The notes below the pieces were generated by a model. It was not told the DNA's origin and did no database searches. It was given only the letters and a program-made list of their open reading frames with translations. A DNA stretch of 64,000 bases from Sphingomonadales bacterium EhC05 (GTDB taxonomy: Bacteria; Pseudomonadota; Alphaproteobacteria; Sphingomonadales; Sphingomonadaceae). A program made the translations under genes and the position numbers. The first letter of the stretch is position 1. Each line of letters begins with the position of its first letter. Location of the stretch: assembly GCA_001650955.1 (NCBI GenBank), contig LXYP01000022.1, positions 62,001-126,000 on the forward strand, written 5' to 3'. Below are positions 1-8,404 of this stretch, piece after piece.

Positions 1-2
1 AC

Positions 3-260
3 GCCCCCGAAGTCGTCCACGCCGGCCGCCCTGGCACCGGCCCCGAGCTACGCCCCGGCATGTTCTTCACCATCGAACCGATGATCAATATCGGCAAATA
101 TACATGCAAGATGCTGGAAGACGGCTGGACCGCGGTGACCCGTGATCGCTCGTTGTCGGCGCAATTCGAACATAGTATCGGGATTACCGAGGACGGCTGC
201 GAGATATTTACGAAGAGCCCGGCGGGATTGGATGCGCCGCCTTATCATACGGCGGTATAG
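3..260 (+). CDS. map: Type I methionine aminopeptidase, C-terminal part (5' end outside window)
   Basis: Removes the N-terminal methionine from new proteins in the cytosol using two metal ions. The frame is open from the first base and reads a PGTGPELRPGMFFTIEPMIN stretch, the typical C-terminal third of type I enzymes; the Glu of TIEP and the later Glu in the EHSIGIT stretch correspond to metal-ligand positions of the family. The stop TAG is at 258-260. The start and the first half lie outside the window, so the total length is unknown. No hairpin is obvious after the stop. Confidence 0.93.
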   Translation, partial: APEVVHAGRPGTGPELRPGMFFTIEPMINIGKYTCKMLEDGWTAVTRDRSLSAQFEHSIGITEDGCEIFTKSPAGLDAPPYHTAV

Positions 261-336
261 TTTCTGAGTCTGCGCATATCCCTGTCTTGATTTCCATCGA
301 CCGGTATCAGCAGACAGTCATCGGCGGTGGTCAAGA

Positions 337-351
337 TGTCCGCTTTCGGGA
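337..351. repeat. Short repeat TGTCCGCTTTCGGGA, copy 1
   Basis: The 15-base word recurs with one inserted C at 718-733, so two copies flank the small lipoprotein gene between them. This first copy lies just before the Shine-Dalgarno sequence of that gene. It may be part of a dispersed repeat family or the edges of a moved segment; the window cannot decide. Confidence 0.5.
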
Positions 352-363
352 CGGAGGAAATGT

Positions 364-717
364 TTGAAAAATGTAACAATTGGCATCGTATTTTTGGCAA
401 TCCTGACACTCGCGAGTTGCGGCCAGCCAGTCAATGATCGAGAGAAATTGAAATCGTTGACAGGGATCGAGCTATGTCCAGAAGCAACTGTCACCGAAAC
501 CAAAAATACCGACGATGAATCCTATTTTCGATTTGATGTCGTCTATGAGTTCGAGGTGGCTGCCGATCAGCAATGCCTTGCGGAATTTACCGTTAGTATT
601 GATGAATCGCACCAATGCGAAAAATTCCCAAACCAGTTGGCTTGTCGTGTAGAAGACGGCGATACTTTGATTTTGAATCAAGGCGAAAACAATCTATCAA
701 TCACCTACGCAACCTAG
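364..717 (+). CDS. Small predicted lipoprotein, function unknown
   Basis: The product has 117 residues and starts at TTG: a GGAGG ribosome binding site at 353-357 is six bases ahead, and reading from this TTG gives a clean lipoprotein signal (MKNVTIGIVFLAILTLASC) with lipobox LASC and the acylated Cys at residue 19. An ATG at 360 is in another frame and leads only to a short peptide. The mature part is acidic and polar, with four further Cys residues that could form disulfides. I do not recognise the family. It is a single gene, flanked by two copies of a short repeat. Confidence 0.7.
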   Translation: MKNVTIGIVFLAILTLASCGQPVNDREKLKSLTGIELCPEATVTETKNTDDESYFRFDVVYEFEVAADQQCLAEFTVSIDESHQCEKFPNQLACRVEDGDTLILNQGENNLSITYAT

Positions 718-733
718 TGTCCGCCTTTCGGGA
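718..733. repeat. Short repeat TGTCCGCCTTTCGGGA, copy 2
   Basis: Nearly identical to 337-351 (one extra C) and placed immediately after the stop of the lipoprotein gene. The following 225 bases up to the HNH gene hold no convincing gene; open frames there lack a ribosome binding site and have biased composition. Confidence 0.5.
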
Positions 734-958
734 TGTTTCAGCCGAAGAAAAACATCGGAATTGGGTCAATTAAATCCCCCCAGACAGTTTACCTCTCTTC
801 TGACCACTCCAAAGCCCGAACCTTCCATAGCTCTCAACAGCAAAACTCGGAATTATTCGTCACCACGCCCCTGTTCCACGCCACCAAGCTTTCTCTGGCA
901 ATGCTGGCCCCGCGCGCCTAGGCAAGCAGCACAATTCCCACCAACACAGGCATCAAAT

Positions 959-1297
959 ATGGCCCGCAAACATTCGAAACATGGTGGCTATCAGGACCTG
1001 CCTCAGGCAGAGGAAGCTCCGGCGGAGGCGCCAGCTTGCTGGCTGTGTGCGCGGCCGACTGGCACCACCATCGTCTGGCATCATCCGGTGCCGAAAAGCC
1101 GGGGCGGGCGCGATGTGGTGCCGATGCATCCGATTTGCCAGCGGACTGTGATCACCCATTTTACCAATAGCGAATTGCAGCGCCACGCGATGGACGTCGA
1201 GGCACTTCTGGCCGATCCTACGATCCGCAAATTTGTCGACTGGGTGGCCAAGAAAGACCCCGAATTCAACGCCTCGACGCCCAAGAAGAAGCGCTGA
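959..1297 (+). CDS. HNH endonuclease family protein
   Basis: The product has 112 residues. A CWLC zinc-type knuckle at about residues 32-35 is followed by WHHPVPKSRGG, the core of the HNH fold, and by HPICQRT. Related proteins, as I remember them, have His just after the third Cys (HPICHRT); here it is Gln, so the final metal or structural position may be altered. The start ATG at 959 is chosen because the product then begins with a basic MARKHSKHGG segment as in relatives; the frame is open further upstream but that part is low-complexity. No mobile-element genes are adjacent, so this is probably a resident gene of unknown role. Confidence 0.75.
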   Translation: MARKHSKHGGYQDLPQAEEAPAEAPACWLCARPTGTTIVWHHPVPKSRGGRDVVPMHPICQRTVITHFTNSELQRHAMDVEALLADPTIRKFVDWVAKKDPEFNASTPKKKR

Positions 1298-1491
1298 TCG
1301 CTCTGCAAAATTGTGGCGACTGGACCGGCAGGAAACATGGAGCGACAGAATTCATGTCGCCAGCATCACCCCCCAACCATCATGCGACTAGCACCGCTCA
1401 GCTATAATCCTTGACCAGTCGCCCTCTGTTTAGCTAGTCAGTTAAATTGCACGGGTGGTGAACCGTCCGGCAGTTTTTTGGGAGACGGACG
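1298..1491. other. Intergenic region before the PQQ dehydrogenase
   Basis: Holds no gene that I can see. It contains the presumed promoter of the dehydrogenase; a GGGAG ribosome binding site sits just before its ATG. Confidence 0.5.
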
Positions 1492-3633
1492 ATGCGCAGA
1501 CTTGGATTGATATTGGGCGGTCTATTGGCCCCATTATTATTGGTCGCGTGCGAAAGCCAAACCAGCGAGACAGATTCGACGATTGCGGATGCCGGCAGCG
1601 GAGCCGAGTGGAACAATATCGGCTTTGATGCCAAAGAGCAGCGCCACAGCCCGCTCGATCAGATCAATGACAGCAATGTCGGTGAACTGGGCATCGCCTG
1701 GTTCAAGGACTTGCCCGATGCGCGCGGTCAGGAAGCGACTCCGATTGTCGTCGATGGCAAGCTCTATATCACCACCGCCTGGTCCAAAGTTTTTGCCTAT
1801 GATGCCAAATCGGGCGAAGAGCTCTGGTCCTATGATCCGGAAGTTCCCGGCGAAAAAGCCGTCGATGCCTGTTGTGACGTCGTCAATCGCGGCGTCGCGA
1901 TCTCGCGCGGAAAGCTCTTCTTCGGCACGATTGATGGCCGGCTGATCGCGCTCGATGCCAATACCGGTGCGCGCCTTTGGGAAACCCAGACCACTGATAA
2001 CAGCAAACCCTATACGATCACCGGCGCACCGCGGGTGGTCAAGAATATGGTGATCATCGGCAATGGCGGCGCAGAATTTGGCGTGCGCGGCTATCTCTCG
2101 GCCTATGATGTCAGCGATGGCTCGATGAAATGGCGCTTCTACACCGTCCCCAATCCCGAAGGAAAACCGGACGGCGCGGCGAGCGATGAGATTTTTGCCA
2201 AAGCGGCGAACAAGACCTGGGGCGACGGCGAATGGCGCGAGTCCGGCGGCGGTGGCACCGTCTGGGACAGCATCGTCTATGACGAAGATCTCGACCAGCT
2301 CTATTTCGGAGTCGGCAATGGCAATCCCTGGAACCACGGCCTGCGCTCCGGCGGCGAAGGCGACAATCTGTTCCTCTCCTCGATCGTTGCGGTCAATCCC
2401 GATACCGGGGCCTATCTCTGGCATTATCAGGAAACTCCGGCCGAGACCTGGGACTATACGGCCACCCAGCATATCATTCAGGCCGAAATGGAAATTGATG
2501 GCCAGATTCGCAAAGTCATCTACCACGCGCCGAAAAATGGTTTCTTCTTCGTCATCGATCGTCTCGACGGCACATTGATCAGTGCGGAACCCTTTGTCGA
2601 TGGGATCAACTGGGCCGAAGGCTATGATCTTGAAACCGGACGCCCGATCGAAAAACCGGAAGCCCGTTTTTACAAAACCGGTAAACCGTTTATCGCCATT
2701 CCCGGCGCTCTGGGCGCCCATAATTGGCACCCGATGAGCTATAATCCGAAAACCGGTCTCGTCTATATTCCGGCCCAGCAAATTCCGCAGGGCTATGAAG
2801 TGCCGGTCACTGAGATTGACAAAAAGCGCGAACGACTTGGCTTTAACGTCGGCATTGGCTGGGCAATTGGCCAGCTTCCCGATGACCCCGATGTCTATCG
2901 CGCGGCGATTGCAGCGACCACCGGCAAGCTCGTCGCATTCAATCCCAAAACCGGCAAGGTCGAATGGTCGGCGGATCATCCGGCCGCCTGGAATGGCGGC
3001 ACCATGACGACCGCCGGCAATCTGGTCTTTCAGGGCACCAGTGCGGGCCAGTTCAAGGCCTTTGCTGCGGATAATGGGAAAGAACTGCTCAGCCTCGACA
3101 TGCAGACCGGCGTTGTCAGCGCGCCGTCAACCTATCTGATCGATGGCGAACAATATGTCGCCTTCCTGACCAGCAAAGGCGGAGCATTCCCGCTGGTCGC
3201 GGGCGTGGCCGGCGGGGTGACCCGTCAGCTGCCCAATATTCCGCGATTGGTTGTTCTGAAAATTGGTGGCAAAGCCAAATTCCCGGCGCTGCCGGCAAAA
3301 ACCGAAGTTGTCTGGAACCCGCCCGTCCTCTCCGGCACACCGGAACAGGTTGCAGCGGGCAAAGGCCTCTACGGACGCAATTGCCTTGTCTGTCATGGCG
3401 ACAGCGCGGTCGGCAACGGCTTCACGCCAGACCTGCGGGTGTCCGGCATATTGCCTGATACCGCCGGCTGGGCGTCGATCGTCACCGGCGGTGCGCTCAA
3501 ACAGCACGGCATGGTCGGCTTTGGCTCGCAGCTGGATACGGACCAGGTCGAAAATATTCGGCATTATGTTGTCGAGCGGTCCAATTGGACGAAGGCAAAT
3601 CTCCCCGAAATCACAGCCCCGACCGCGCGCTAG
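1492..3633 (+). CDS. PQQ-dependent quinohemoprotein alcohol dehydrogenase (type II-like)
   Basis: Oxidises alcohols in the periplasm with pyrroloquinoline quinone and passes electrons to a fused c-type haem. The 713 residues show an eight-bladed propeller with repeated W-docking segments, the adjacent Cys pair at 127-128 that stacks on PQQ, the catalytic Asp at 321 (TWDYTAT), and a C-terminal cytochrome c domain with CLVCH at 631-635 and a likely Met ligand in HGMVGFG. Two residues after the catalytic Asp is Thr, not the extra Asp of lanthanide enzymes, so calcium is the likely cofactor. The signal ends in LLVAC (Cys20), a lipobox, so the enzyme may be membrane-tethered, unlike the usual soluble type II enzymes. 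No PQQ synthesis genes are in the window. The substrate cannot be told. Confidence 0.9.
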   Translation: MRRLGLILGGLLAPLLLVACESQTSETDSTIADAGSGAEWNNIGFDAKEQRHSPLDQINDSNVGELGIAWFKDLPDARGQEATPIVVDGKLYITTAWSKVFAYDAKSGEELWSYDPEVPGEKAVDACCDVVNRGVAISRGKLFFGTIDGRLIALDANTGARLWETQTTDNSKPYTITGAPRVVKNMVIIGNGGAEFGVRGYLSAYDVSDGSMKWRFYTVPNPEGKPDGAASDEIFAKAANKTWGDGEWRESGGGGTVWDSIVYDEDLDQLYFGVGNGNPWNHGLRSGGEGDNLFLSSIVAVNPDTGAYLWHYQETPAETWDYTATQHIIQAEMEIDGQIRKVIYHAPKNGFFFVIDRLDGTLISAEPFVDGINWAEGYDLETGRPIEKPEARFYKTGKPFIAIPGALGAHNWHPMSYNPKTGLVYIPAQQIPQGYEVPVTEIDKKRERLGFNVGIGWAIGQLPDDPDVYRAAIAATTGKLVAFNPKTGKVEWSADHPAAWNGGTMTTAGNLVFQGTSAGQFKAFAADNGKELLSLDMQTGVVSAPSTYLIDGEQYVAFLTSKGGAFPLVAGVAGGVTRQLPNIPRLVVLKIGGKAKFPALPAKTEVVWNPPVLSGTPEQVAAGKGLYGRNCLVCHGDSAVGNGFTPDLRVSGILPDTAGWASIVTGGALKQHGMVGFGSQLDTDQVENIRHYVVERSNWTKANLPEITAPTAR

Positions 3634-3644
3634 ATTCACGGATT

Positions 3645-3700
3645 ATCCTGCCTAAATTATGGTCAATTCGCTCTCGAAATGCCCGTTTTTTAGGCAGGAT
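3645..3700. repeat. Inverted repeat between PQQ dehydrogenase and glnB
   Basis: ATCCTGCCTAAA at 3645-3656 is repeated in perfect inverse as TTTAGGCAGGAT at 3689-3700, with a 32-base loop that ends in TTTTT. It may be a terminator-like element of the dehydrogenase gene or a binding site; the loop is long for an intrinsic terminator. Confidence 0.45.
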
Positions 3701-3769
3701 TGTCAGCCTCTGATTTAGGCGGTAGCAAAACAATCAGACATTCCGGTGATTCTGTTCGCGAATCGATTC

Positions 3770-3785
3770 TGGCATGGTAATTGTA
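3770..3785 (+). promoter_or_regulatory. Possible sigma-54 promoter of glnBA
   Basis: TGGCAT-N5-TTGTA resembles the -24/-12 sigma-54 consensus (TGGCAC-N5-TTGCA). The GG element is present, but the -12 GC is GT here, which weakens the call. The spacing is right and the site lies about 90 bases before glnB, where nitrogen-regulated promoters are known in alphaproteobacteria. Confidence 0.35.
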
Positions 3786-3869
3786 TATTAACGGGCAATT
3801 GTGCCCGGCTTTGGCGCTGCGATCTATCCGTGACCAGCCGCCATCGTGGAGAGGTACACAGGGACGTAG

Positions 3870-4211
<342 letters not shown>

Positions 4212-4282
4212 CGCCGCGTCAACACAGACCAGGCGATCGACTTTTCTTTCAACAATAACCCAAAAAATAAAGGGACTTAAAC

Positions 4283-5695
4283 ATGGGCAATACAGCTGCA
4301 GACATTATGAAAATGATCAAGGAGCATGAAGTGGATTGGGTCGACGTGCGCTTTACCGATCCGCGCGGCAAATGGCAGCATCTATCCATGTGTGCAGAAG
4401 TTATCGACGAAGATGTGCTCGAAGAAGGCTTCATGTTTGATGGGTCTTCGATCGAAGGCTGGAAAGTGATTAACGAGTCCGACATGATCCTGCGTCCCGA
4501 CCTTGACGCTGTCTATATGGACCCGTTTTCTGCCACTCCGATGATGATTCTGGTCTGCAATATTGTCGAGCCCAGCGATGGTTCGCTTTATGGCCGTGAC
4601 CCCCGCTCCACCGCGGTTCGCGCAGAAGCATTTCTCAAGACAACCGGTGTCGGCGACACAATCTATGTTGGTCCGGAACCAGAATTTTTCATGTTTGACG
4701 ATGTCAAATTTGAAGACGGCTATGATCGCAGCGGCTTCAAAATTGACGATATCGAACTGCCGACCAACACCGGCCGTGACTATGAAGTCGGCAATATGGG
4801 CCATCGCCCGCGCGCCAAAGGCGGCTATTTCCCAGTCGCTCCGGTTGACAGCTGCATGGACATTCGCGGCGAAATGGTTGCAACAATGCTGGAAATGGGT
4901 CTGCCCATGGACAAGCATCACCATGAAGTTGCCGCTTCCCAGCACGAACTCGGCATTACGTTCGGTACACTCACCGAAACCGCCGACCGCGTGCAAGTCT
5001 ATAAATATGTCGTCCAGCAAGTGGCCCATGCTTATGGCAAGACCGCGACCTTCATGCCCAAGCCGATCAAGGATGACAACGGATCGGGCATGCACACCCA
5101 CATGTCGATCTGGAAAGACGGCAAGCCGCTGTTCGCCGGCAATGAATATGCCGGTCTCTCGGAAACCTGCCTCTATTATATCGGCGGTGTGATCAAACAT
5201 GCAAAGGCCTGCAACGCCTTCACCAACCCAACCACCAACAGCTACAAGCGTCTGGTTCCCGGTTTTGAAGCACCCGTCTTGCTCGCTTATTCGGCGCGCA
5301 ACCGGTCCGCTTCCTGCCGGATTCCATATGGCGCCGGTGACAAGGCCAAGCGCGTCGAATTCCGCTTCCCTGACCCGCTTGCCAACCCCTATCTGTCATC
5401 AGCCGCCTTGCTGATGGCCGGCCTCGACGGGATTGAGAATAAAATCCACCCCGGCGAAGCAATGGACAAGAATCTCTATGATCTGCCACCGGCAGAGCTG
5501 GCCGAAGTTCCGACGGTCTGCGGTTCGCTGCGCGAGGCGCTCGAAGCGCTCGAAGCAGACCATGAATTCCTGCTCAAGGGTGACGTCTTTTCGAAAGACC
5601 AGATCGACGCTTATGCCGAACTCAAATGGGAAGAAGTCAGCCGCTTCGAATCGACACCGAGCCCGGTCGAATTTGACATGTATTATTCCAGCTGA
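4283..5695 (+). CDS. glnA: Glutamine synthetase type I
   Basis: Makes glutamine from glutamate, ammonia and ATP in the cytosol as a dodecamer. The 470 residues include the N-terminal beta-grasp domain, the catalytic segments EPEFF and HHHEVA, the PGFEAP loop and the adenylylation site Tyr399 in NLYDLPP, which places it in the GSI-beta group regulated by GlnE. AAAGGG precedes the ATG by about nine bases. It is the second gene of glnB-glnA, and transcription ends at the strong hairpin 20 bases after its stop. Confidence 0.97.
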   Translation: MGNTAADIMKMIKEHEVDWVDVRFTDPRGKWQHLSMCAEVIDEDVLEEGFMFDGSSIEGWKVINESDMILRPDLDAVYMDPFSATPMMILVCNIVEPSDGSLYGRDPRSTAVRAEAFLKTTGVGDTIYVGPEPEFFMFDDVKFEDGYDRSGFKIDDIELPTNTGRDYEVGNMGHRPRAKGGYFPVAPVDSCMDIRGEMVATMLEMGLPMDKHHHEVAASQHELGITFGTLTETADRVQVYKYVVQQVAHAYGKTATFMPKPIKDDNGSGMHTHMSIWKDGKPLFAGNEYAGLSETCLYYIGGVIKHAKACNAFTNPTTNSYKRLVPGFEAPVLLAYSARNRSASCRIPYGAGDKAKRVEFRFPDPLANPYLSSAALLMAGLDGIENKIHPGEAMDKNLYDLPPAELAEVPTVCGSLREALEALEADHEFLLKGDVFSKDQIDAYAELKWEEVSRFESTPSPVEFDMYYSS

Positions 5696-5715
5696 TCGAC
5701 GCTGAAAAAAATTCA

Positions 5716-5752
5716 GGGCTGGCGGGAATCATTCCGCCAGCCCTTTTTTTTT
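5716..5752 (+). terminator. Intrinsic terminator of glnBA
   Basis: A perfect ten-base stem, GGGCTGGCGG at 5716-5725 and CCGCCAGCCC at 5734-5743, with an eight-base loop, is followed by nine T residues at 5744-5752. This is a textbook intrinsic terminator on the plus strand. Confidence 0.93.
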
Positions 5753-5846
5753 GGTCTGCGTGACAATTTCGATCCGGCGAATCCATCCTATCCGTTTCAT
5801 ATAGCCTTGGTAAATTATCGCTCTGTTACTTTCGAGGGAAACCGGC

Positions 5847-6356
5847 ATGGAGACACTTTCCATCGTTCGCCAGCAATTGGCTGTTTTCTTCGCGCTGATC
5901 CTGCTTTCTGGCTGCGCGATCCAGCTTGTACCCGATTATGATCAGGCACTGCTTGATGGTCTCAACGATGCCAATACCGAAGCACTGACGCTATTCGCGC
6001 AGGTCGAAAGCGGGTCTCCTGCAGACGAATTTCCGAGCTATGCACGTGATTATGCCAGGGTAATCGGAAAATTTGGTGCGTTGCGACAACGCGCGCAGTC
6101 GCGCTATGTCCCGCCGCTGGCGAGTCGCCTGGCAGAAAAAAAGATCATCCGAGATTTTTGCGCCTCGGAAAGCAATCCCACTGGCTGTCTGAATGCGTCT
6201 CCTGAAAGTATCGGAGAGATATTGTCCGGTCTGCGGACGATGCGCGATCTGCATCGCCAGCGAGGCCTGGAAAACGGAGCCGTCGTGGCTTTTCGCAATC
6301 GCTACGATATTCAGATCGATCAAGCGCTCACCGTTGAAAATGCACTCAAAAGATAG
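5847..6356 (+). CDS. Predicted lipoprotein, function unknown
   Basis: The product has 169 residues with a signal anchor ending in the lipobox LLSGC (Cys25), so it is probably lipid-anchored in the periplasm. The mature part is mostly helical and polar, with a lone Cys pair in CASESNPTGC. GAGGGAAA precedes the ATG. It is followed after nine bases by another unrecognised gene with a strong ribosome binding site, so the two form an operon and probably work together. I do not recognise the family. Confidence 0.7.
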   Translation: METLSIVRQQLAVFFALILLSGCAIQLVPDYDQALLDGLNDANTEALTLFAQVESGSPADEFPSYARDYARVIGKFGALRQRAQSRYVPPLASRLAEKKIIRDFCASESNPTGCLNASPESIGEILSGLRTMRDLHRQRGLENGAVVAFRNRYDIQIDQALTVENALKR

Positions 6357-6365
6357 GAGGCGGTC

Positions 6366-6734
6366 ATGGATGCAGCTGACATATTGAATGACATGCTGGG
6401 GGCGTTGCAAGGCGAATTGTCGGATGGCTATTCCGAGATTTCCGAATTTGCGGAGCGGCAAGGCCGAATGCTAGCGAAACAGGCCGAGCATCTGGCAAAG
6501 GAACGCGCCGACGGATTTCTCACCGACGATGACGAGCTGTTCGCATTTTTCCTCGAGGGGATGCAACGCGATACCGAAAATATGGCGCGTTCCATTGCCA
6601 TGCTGACGGTTCTGACCATTGAGAAGGCCTGGAATGCGGTGGCAAATGCGCTGTGGGGCGGTTTGCGGACCATATTGGCGGGCGCGGGCGTACCAGGTTC
6701 CTTATTGCCGGAAACACCCCCACTCATCACCTGA
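6366..6734 (+). CDS. Small helical protein, function unknown
   Basis: The product has 122 residues and begins nine bases after the lipoprotein stop, with AGGAGG eight bases upstream. The first 80 residues are charged and helical (possible coiled coil around the repeated Glu/Arg/Lys segments); residues 75-110 are amphipathic or weakly hydrophobic, with an Ala/Gly-rich tail. There is no signal peptide. The pairing with a lipoprotein suggests a cell-envelope role, but that is inference only. Confidence 0.62.
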   Translation: MDAADILNDMLGALQGELSDGYSEISEFAERQGRMLAKQAEHLAKERADGFLTDDDELFAFFLEGMQRDTENMARSIAMLTVLTIEKAWNAVANALWGGLRTILAGAGVPGSLLPETPPLIT

Positions 6735-6994
6735 TGACCATTGGGACATTCGATCCCCGAATCGTCTCTCACCATCCTGACATTCGCGATGCCTCTGGCC
6801 GTTTGCGATCGTCGACCCCGACCGCAACGTTCAAGCAGCCACCGCCGGCCAGTATCCTCCCGCTTTTGCCTACCCCAAGCAAAGTCGGTCGCATGCTCAA
6901 TCTCTTAGTTCCAGTCCGCAACATGCTGGTATGAAGCCATAGAGATCGCCGGTCGCCGGTGAAATATTCGAGCCAGATGATCCGGTCTATTTTA
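6735..6994. other. Intergenic region between convergent genes
   Basis: No gene, RNA or clear terminator is seen between the small helical protein (plus) and rsgA (minus). Open frames that cross it have unusual composition and no ribosome binding site. Confidence 0.5.
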
Positions 6995-8092
6995 TCACAT
7001 GCCATGCCCCCAATCCTTTGCATTCTTAAGATTTTTGGCTCGACGGACCATCTTGCCAAATGCCTTGTCTTTGGTCCTGCGCTCGGCAAGGCTTGCCGAA
7101 TTATAAGCTTCTTCTGCCTTCAGCTTGCGCCATCGGCCAAGCCGCGCCTTGTCGATTTCACCATTTTCGATCGCCATCAAAATGGCACATCCCGGTTCGG
7201 TAATATGCTGGCAATCACCGAACCGGCATTGCGTCGAGAGATCGTGAATATCCTCAAAAAGCTCGCCAATGCCGGATGCAGCTTCGGTCAGCTGCAATTC
7301 CCGCATCCCGGGCGTATCCAATATCAAGCAGCCGCCAGGAACTCGGTGCAACTGCCGCCTTGTTGTCGTGTGTCGGCCCTTGGCGTCATCGTCACGGATG
7401 GCCCGGGTTTCAATGGACGAGGTGCCGAGCAAAGCGTTGGTCAGGGTCGATTTACCGACTCCAGATGAGCCGAGAAAAATAACTGTTTGGCCCGGCTTGC
7501 ACCAGTCCGCCAGCTTTATCCTGGGTTCATCGCCTCGTGCATCCAGGGTCACAACCAGTACTTTTTCCGAAATTGCGCTGGCGGCATCGACGTAATTTTC
7601 TGTGGCAGAGGCCAGATCCGCCTTTGTCAAAATAATGACCGGTGTGATATCCGCTTCAAATGCCAAGGCGATATAACGCTCCAGCCGAGCGATATTGAAA
7701 TCCTGATTGCAGGACGACACGATAAACGCCGTGTCAATATTGGCCGCGATCAGCTGCACCTGTCGATCCGTCCCTGGAGCACGGCGTTTCAAAAGGCTCT
7801 TGCGATCCAAGATAGGGCTCGATTGTGGATGTCGGCGATCCAGCAACAGCCAATCACCAACCGTGGCATCTGCTACGGGCGGAATTGTCTCATCGATATC
7901 ATTGCCGATGATATGAAATGCCGAATAGTGCACTTCAACAATGCGGACGGGCGGTGTTTCGACCAGCTCCTCGATACTCATCTGCTGCGCAAAATAGGTC
8001 TGCCAGCCAAGCGTTTCCAGTGTTGATGGTTTTCGTTCTCCCCCTTTGTTTTTCATATGGGGCGAGAGAAATTTGGAATAATCCCGTGTCAT
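6995..8092 (-). CDS. rsgA: Ribosome small-subunit-dependent GTPase A (RsgA/YjeQ family)
   Basis: A late 30S assembly factor that releases RbfA and hydrolyses GTP on the ribosome. The 365 residues show an N-terminal OB fold, then the circularly permuted GTPase order: G4 TKAD at 156-159, G1 GSSGVGKST at 208-216 and G3 DTPG at 259-262. A zinc-binding knuckle follows with Cys289, Cys294, His296 and Cys302. The start at 8092 has only a weak AAGG upstream; an ATG 12 codons further in is possible. The large hairpin at 8163-8214 lies in its leader. Confidence 0.93.
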   Translation of the reverse strand: MTRDYSKFLSPHMKNKGGERKPSTLETLGWQTYFAQQMSIEELVETPPVRIVEVHYSAFHIIGNDIDETIPPVADATVGDWLLLDRRHPQSSPILDRKSLLKRRAPGTDRQVQLIAANIDTAFIVSSCNQDFNIARLERYIALAFEADITPVIILTKADLASATENYVDAASAISEKVLVVTLDARGDEPRIKLADWCKPGQTVIFLGSSGVGKSTLTNALLGTSSIETRAIRDDDAKGRHTTTRRQLHRVPGGCLILDTPGMRELQLTEAASGIGELFEDIHDLSTQCRFGDCQHITEPGCAILMAIENGEIDKARLGRWRKLKAEEAYNSASLAERRTKDKAFGKMVRRAKNLKNAKDWGHGM

Positions 8093-8404
8093 GGGGCTTA
8101 CCTTTCATGTCTTGGCCAAGCGCAAAGCTCTGGCCCAAAGTGTCAGTATATTCTGAAGTTGCAAATCAACAGCCCGCCAAATAGGATTTGGCAGGGCATC
8201 TCATTTGTTGATTTTACATCGGGAGGACTGTTGCCTCCCCACTTTACCGGGACATGAATTCTCCATTGCAATAATCCATAAATAGACCGGTTACGCGGGA
8301 TTTTCAAGTGATCCCGGTTTGAACCAGCGGGCAATATCGACCGGCCAATGTCGGAGATGGGCTCATCGATGGATCAGAATCAAACAGTCAGAAACGGCTG
8401 CCGG
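8093..8404. other. Intergenic region between tamB and rsgA
   Basis: These 312 bases hold no gene. They contain a two-tier hairpin (8163-8214) and a smaller GGGAGG/CCTCCC hairpin at about 8221-8238. The promoter of rsgA must lie here. Confidence 0.5.
8163..8214 (-). terminator. Two-tier hairpin, probable terminator after tamAB
   Basis: An inner eleven-pair stem (GCCCGCCAAAT at 8172-8182 with ATTTGGCAGGGC at 8186-8197, one bulged A, AGG loop) is enclosed by a perfect nine-pair outer stem (AAATCAACA at 8163-8171 with TGTTGATTT at 8206-8214). Read on the minus strand, the GC-rich stem is followed by the T-rich TGTTGATTT, as in an intrinsic terminator. It could also be a regulatory leader of rsgA. 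Confidence 0.45.

Noticed and set aside
733-958. Open frames before the HNH gene, including an in-frame extension of it
   Set aside because: No ribosome binding site and low-complexity translation; the start at 959 matches relatives.
1537-2979. A 480-codon open frame on the minus strand opposite the PQQ dehydrogenase
   Set aside because: It mirrors codon bias of the real gene, has no ribosome binding site and no recognisable motif; the plus-strand protein is certain.
1492-3633. A lanthanide-dependent (XoxF-type) assignment of the PQQ dehydrogenase
   Set aside because: The extra Asp two residues after the catalytic Asp is Thr, and a C-terminal haem domain is present.
4382-5200. A 272-codon open frame opposite glnA
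   Set aside because: It is a shadow of a highly conserved gene and shows no family features.
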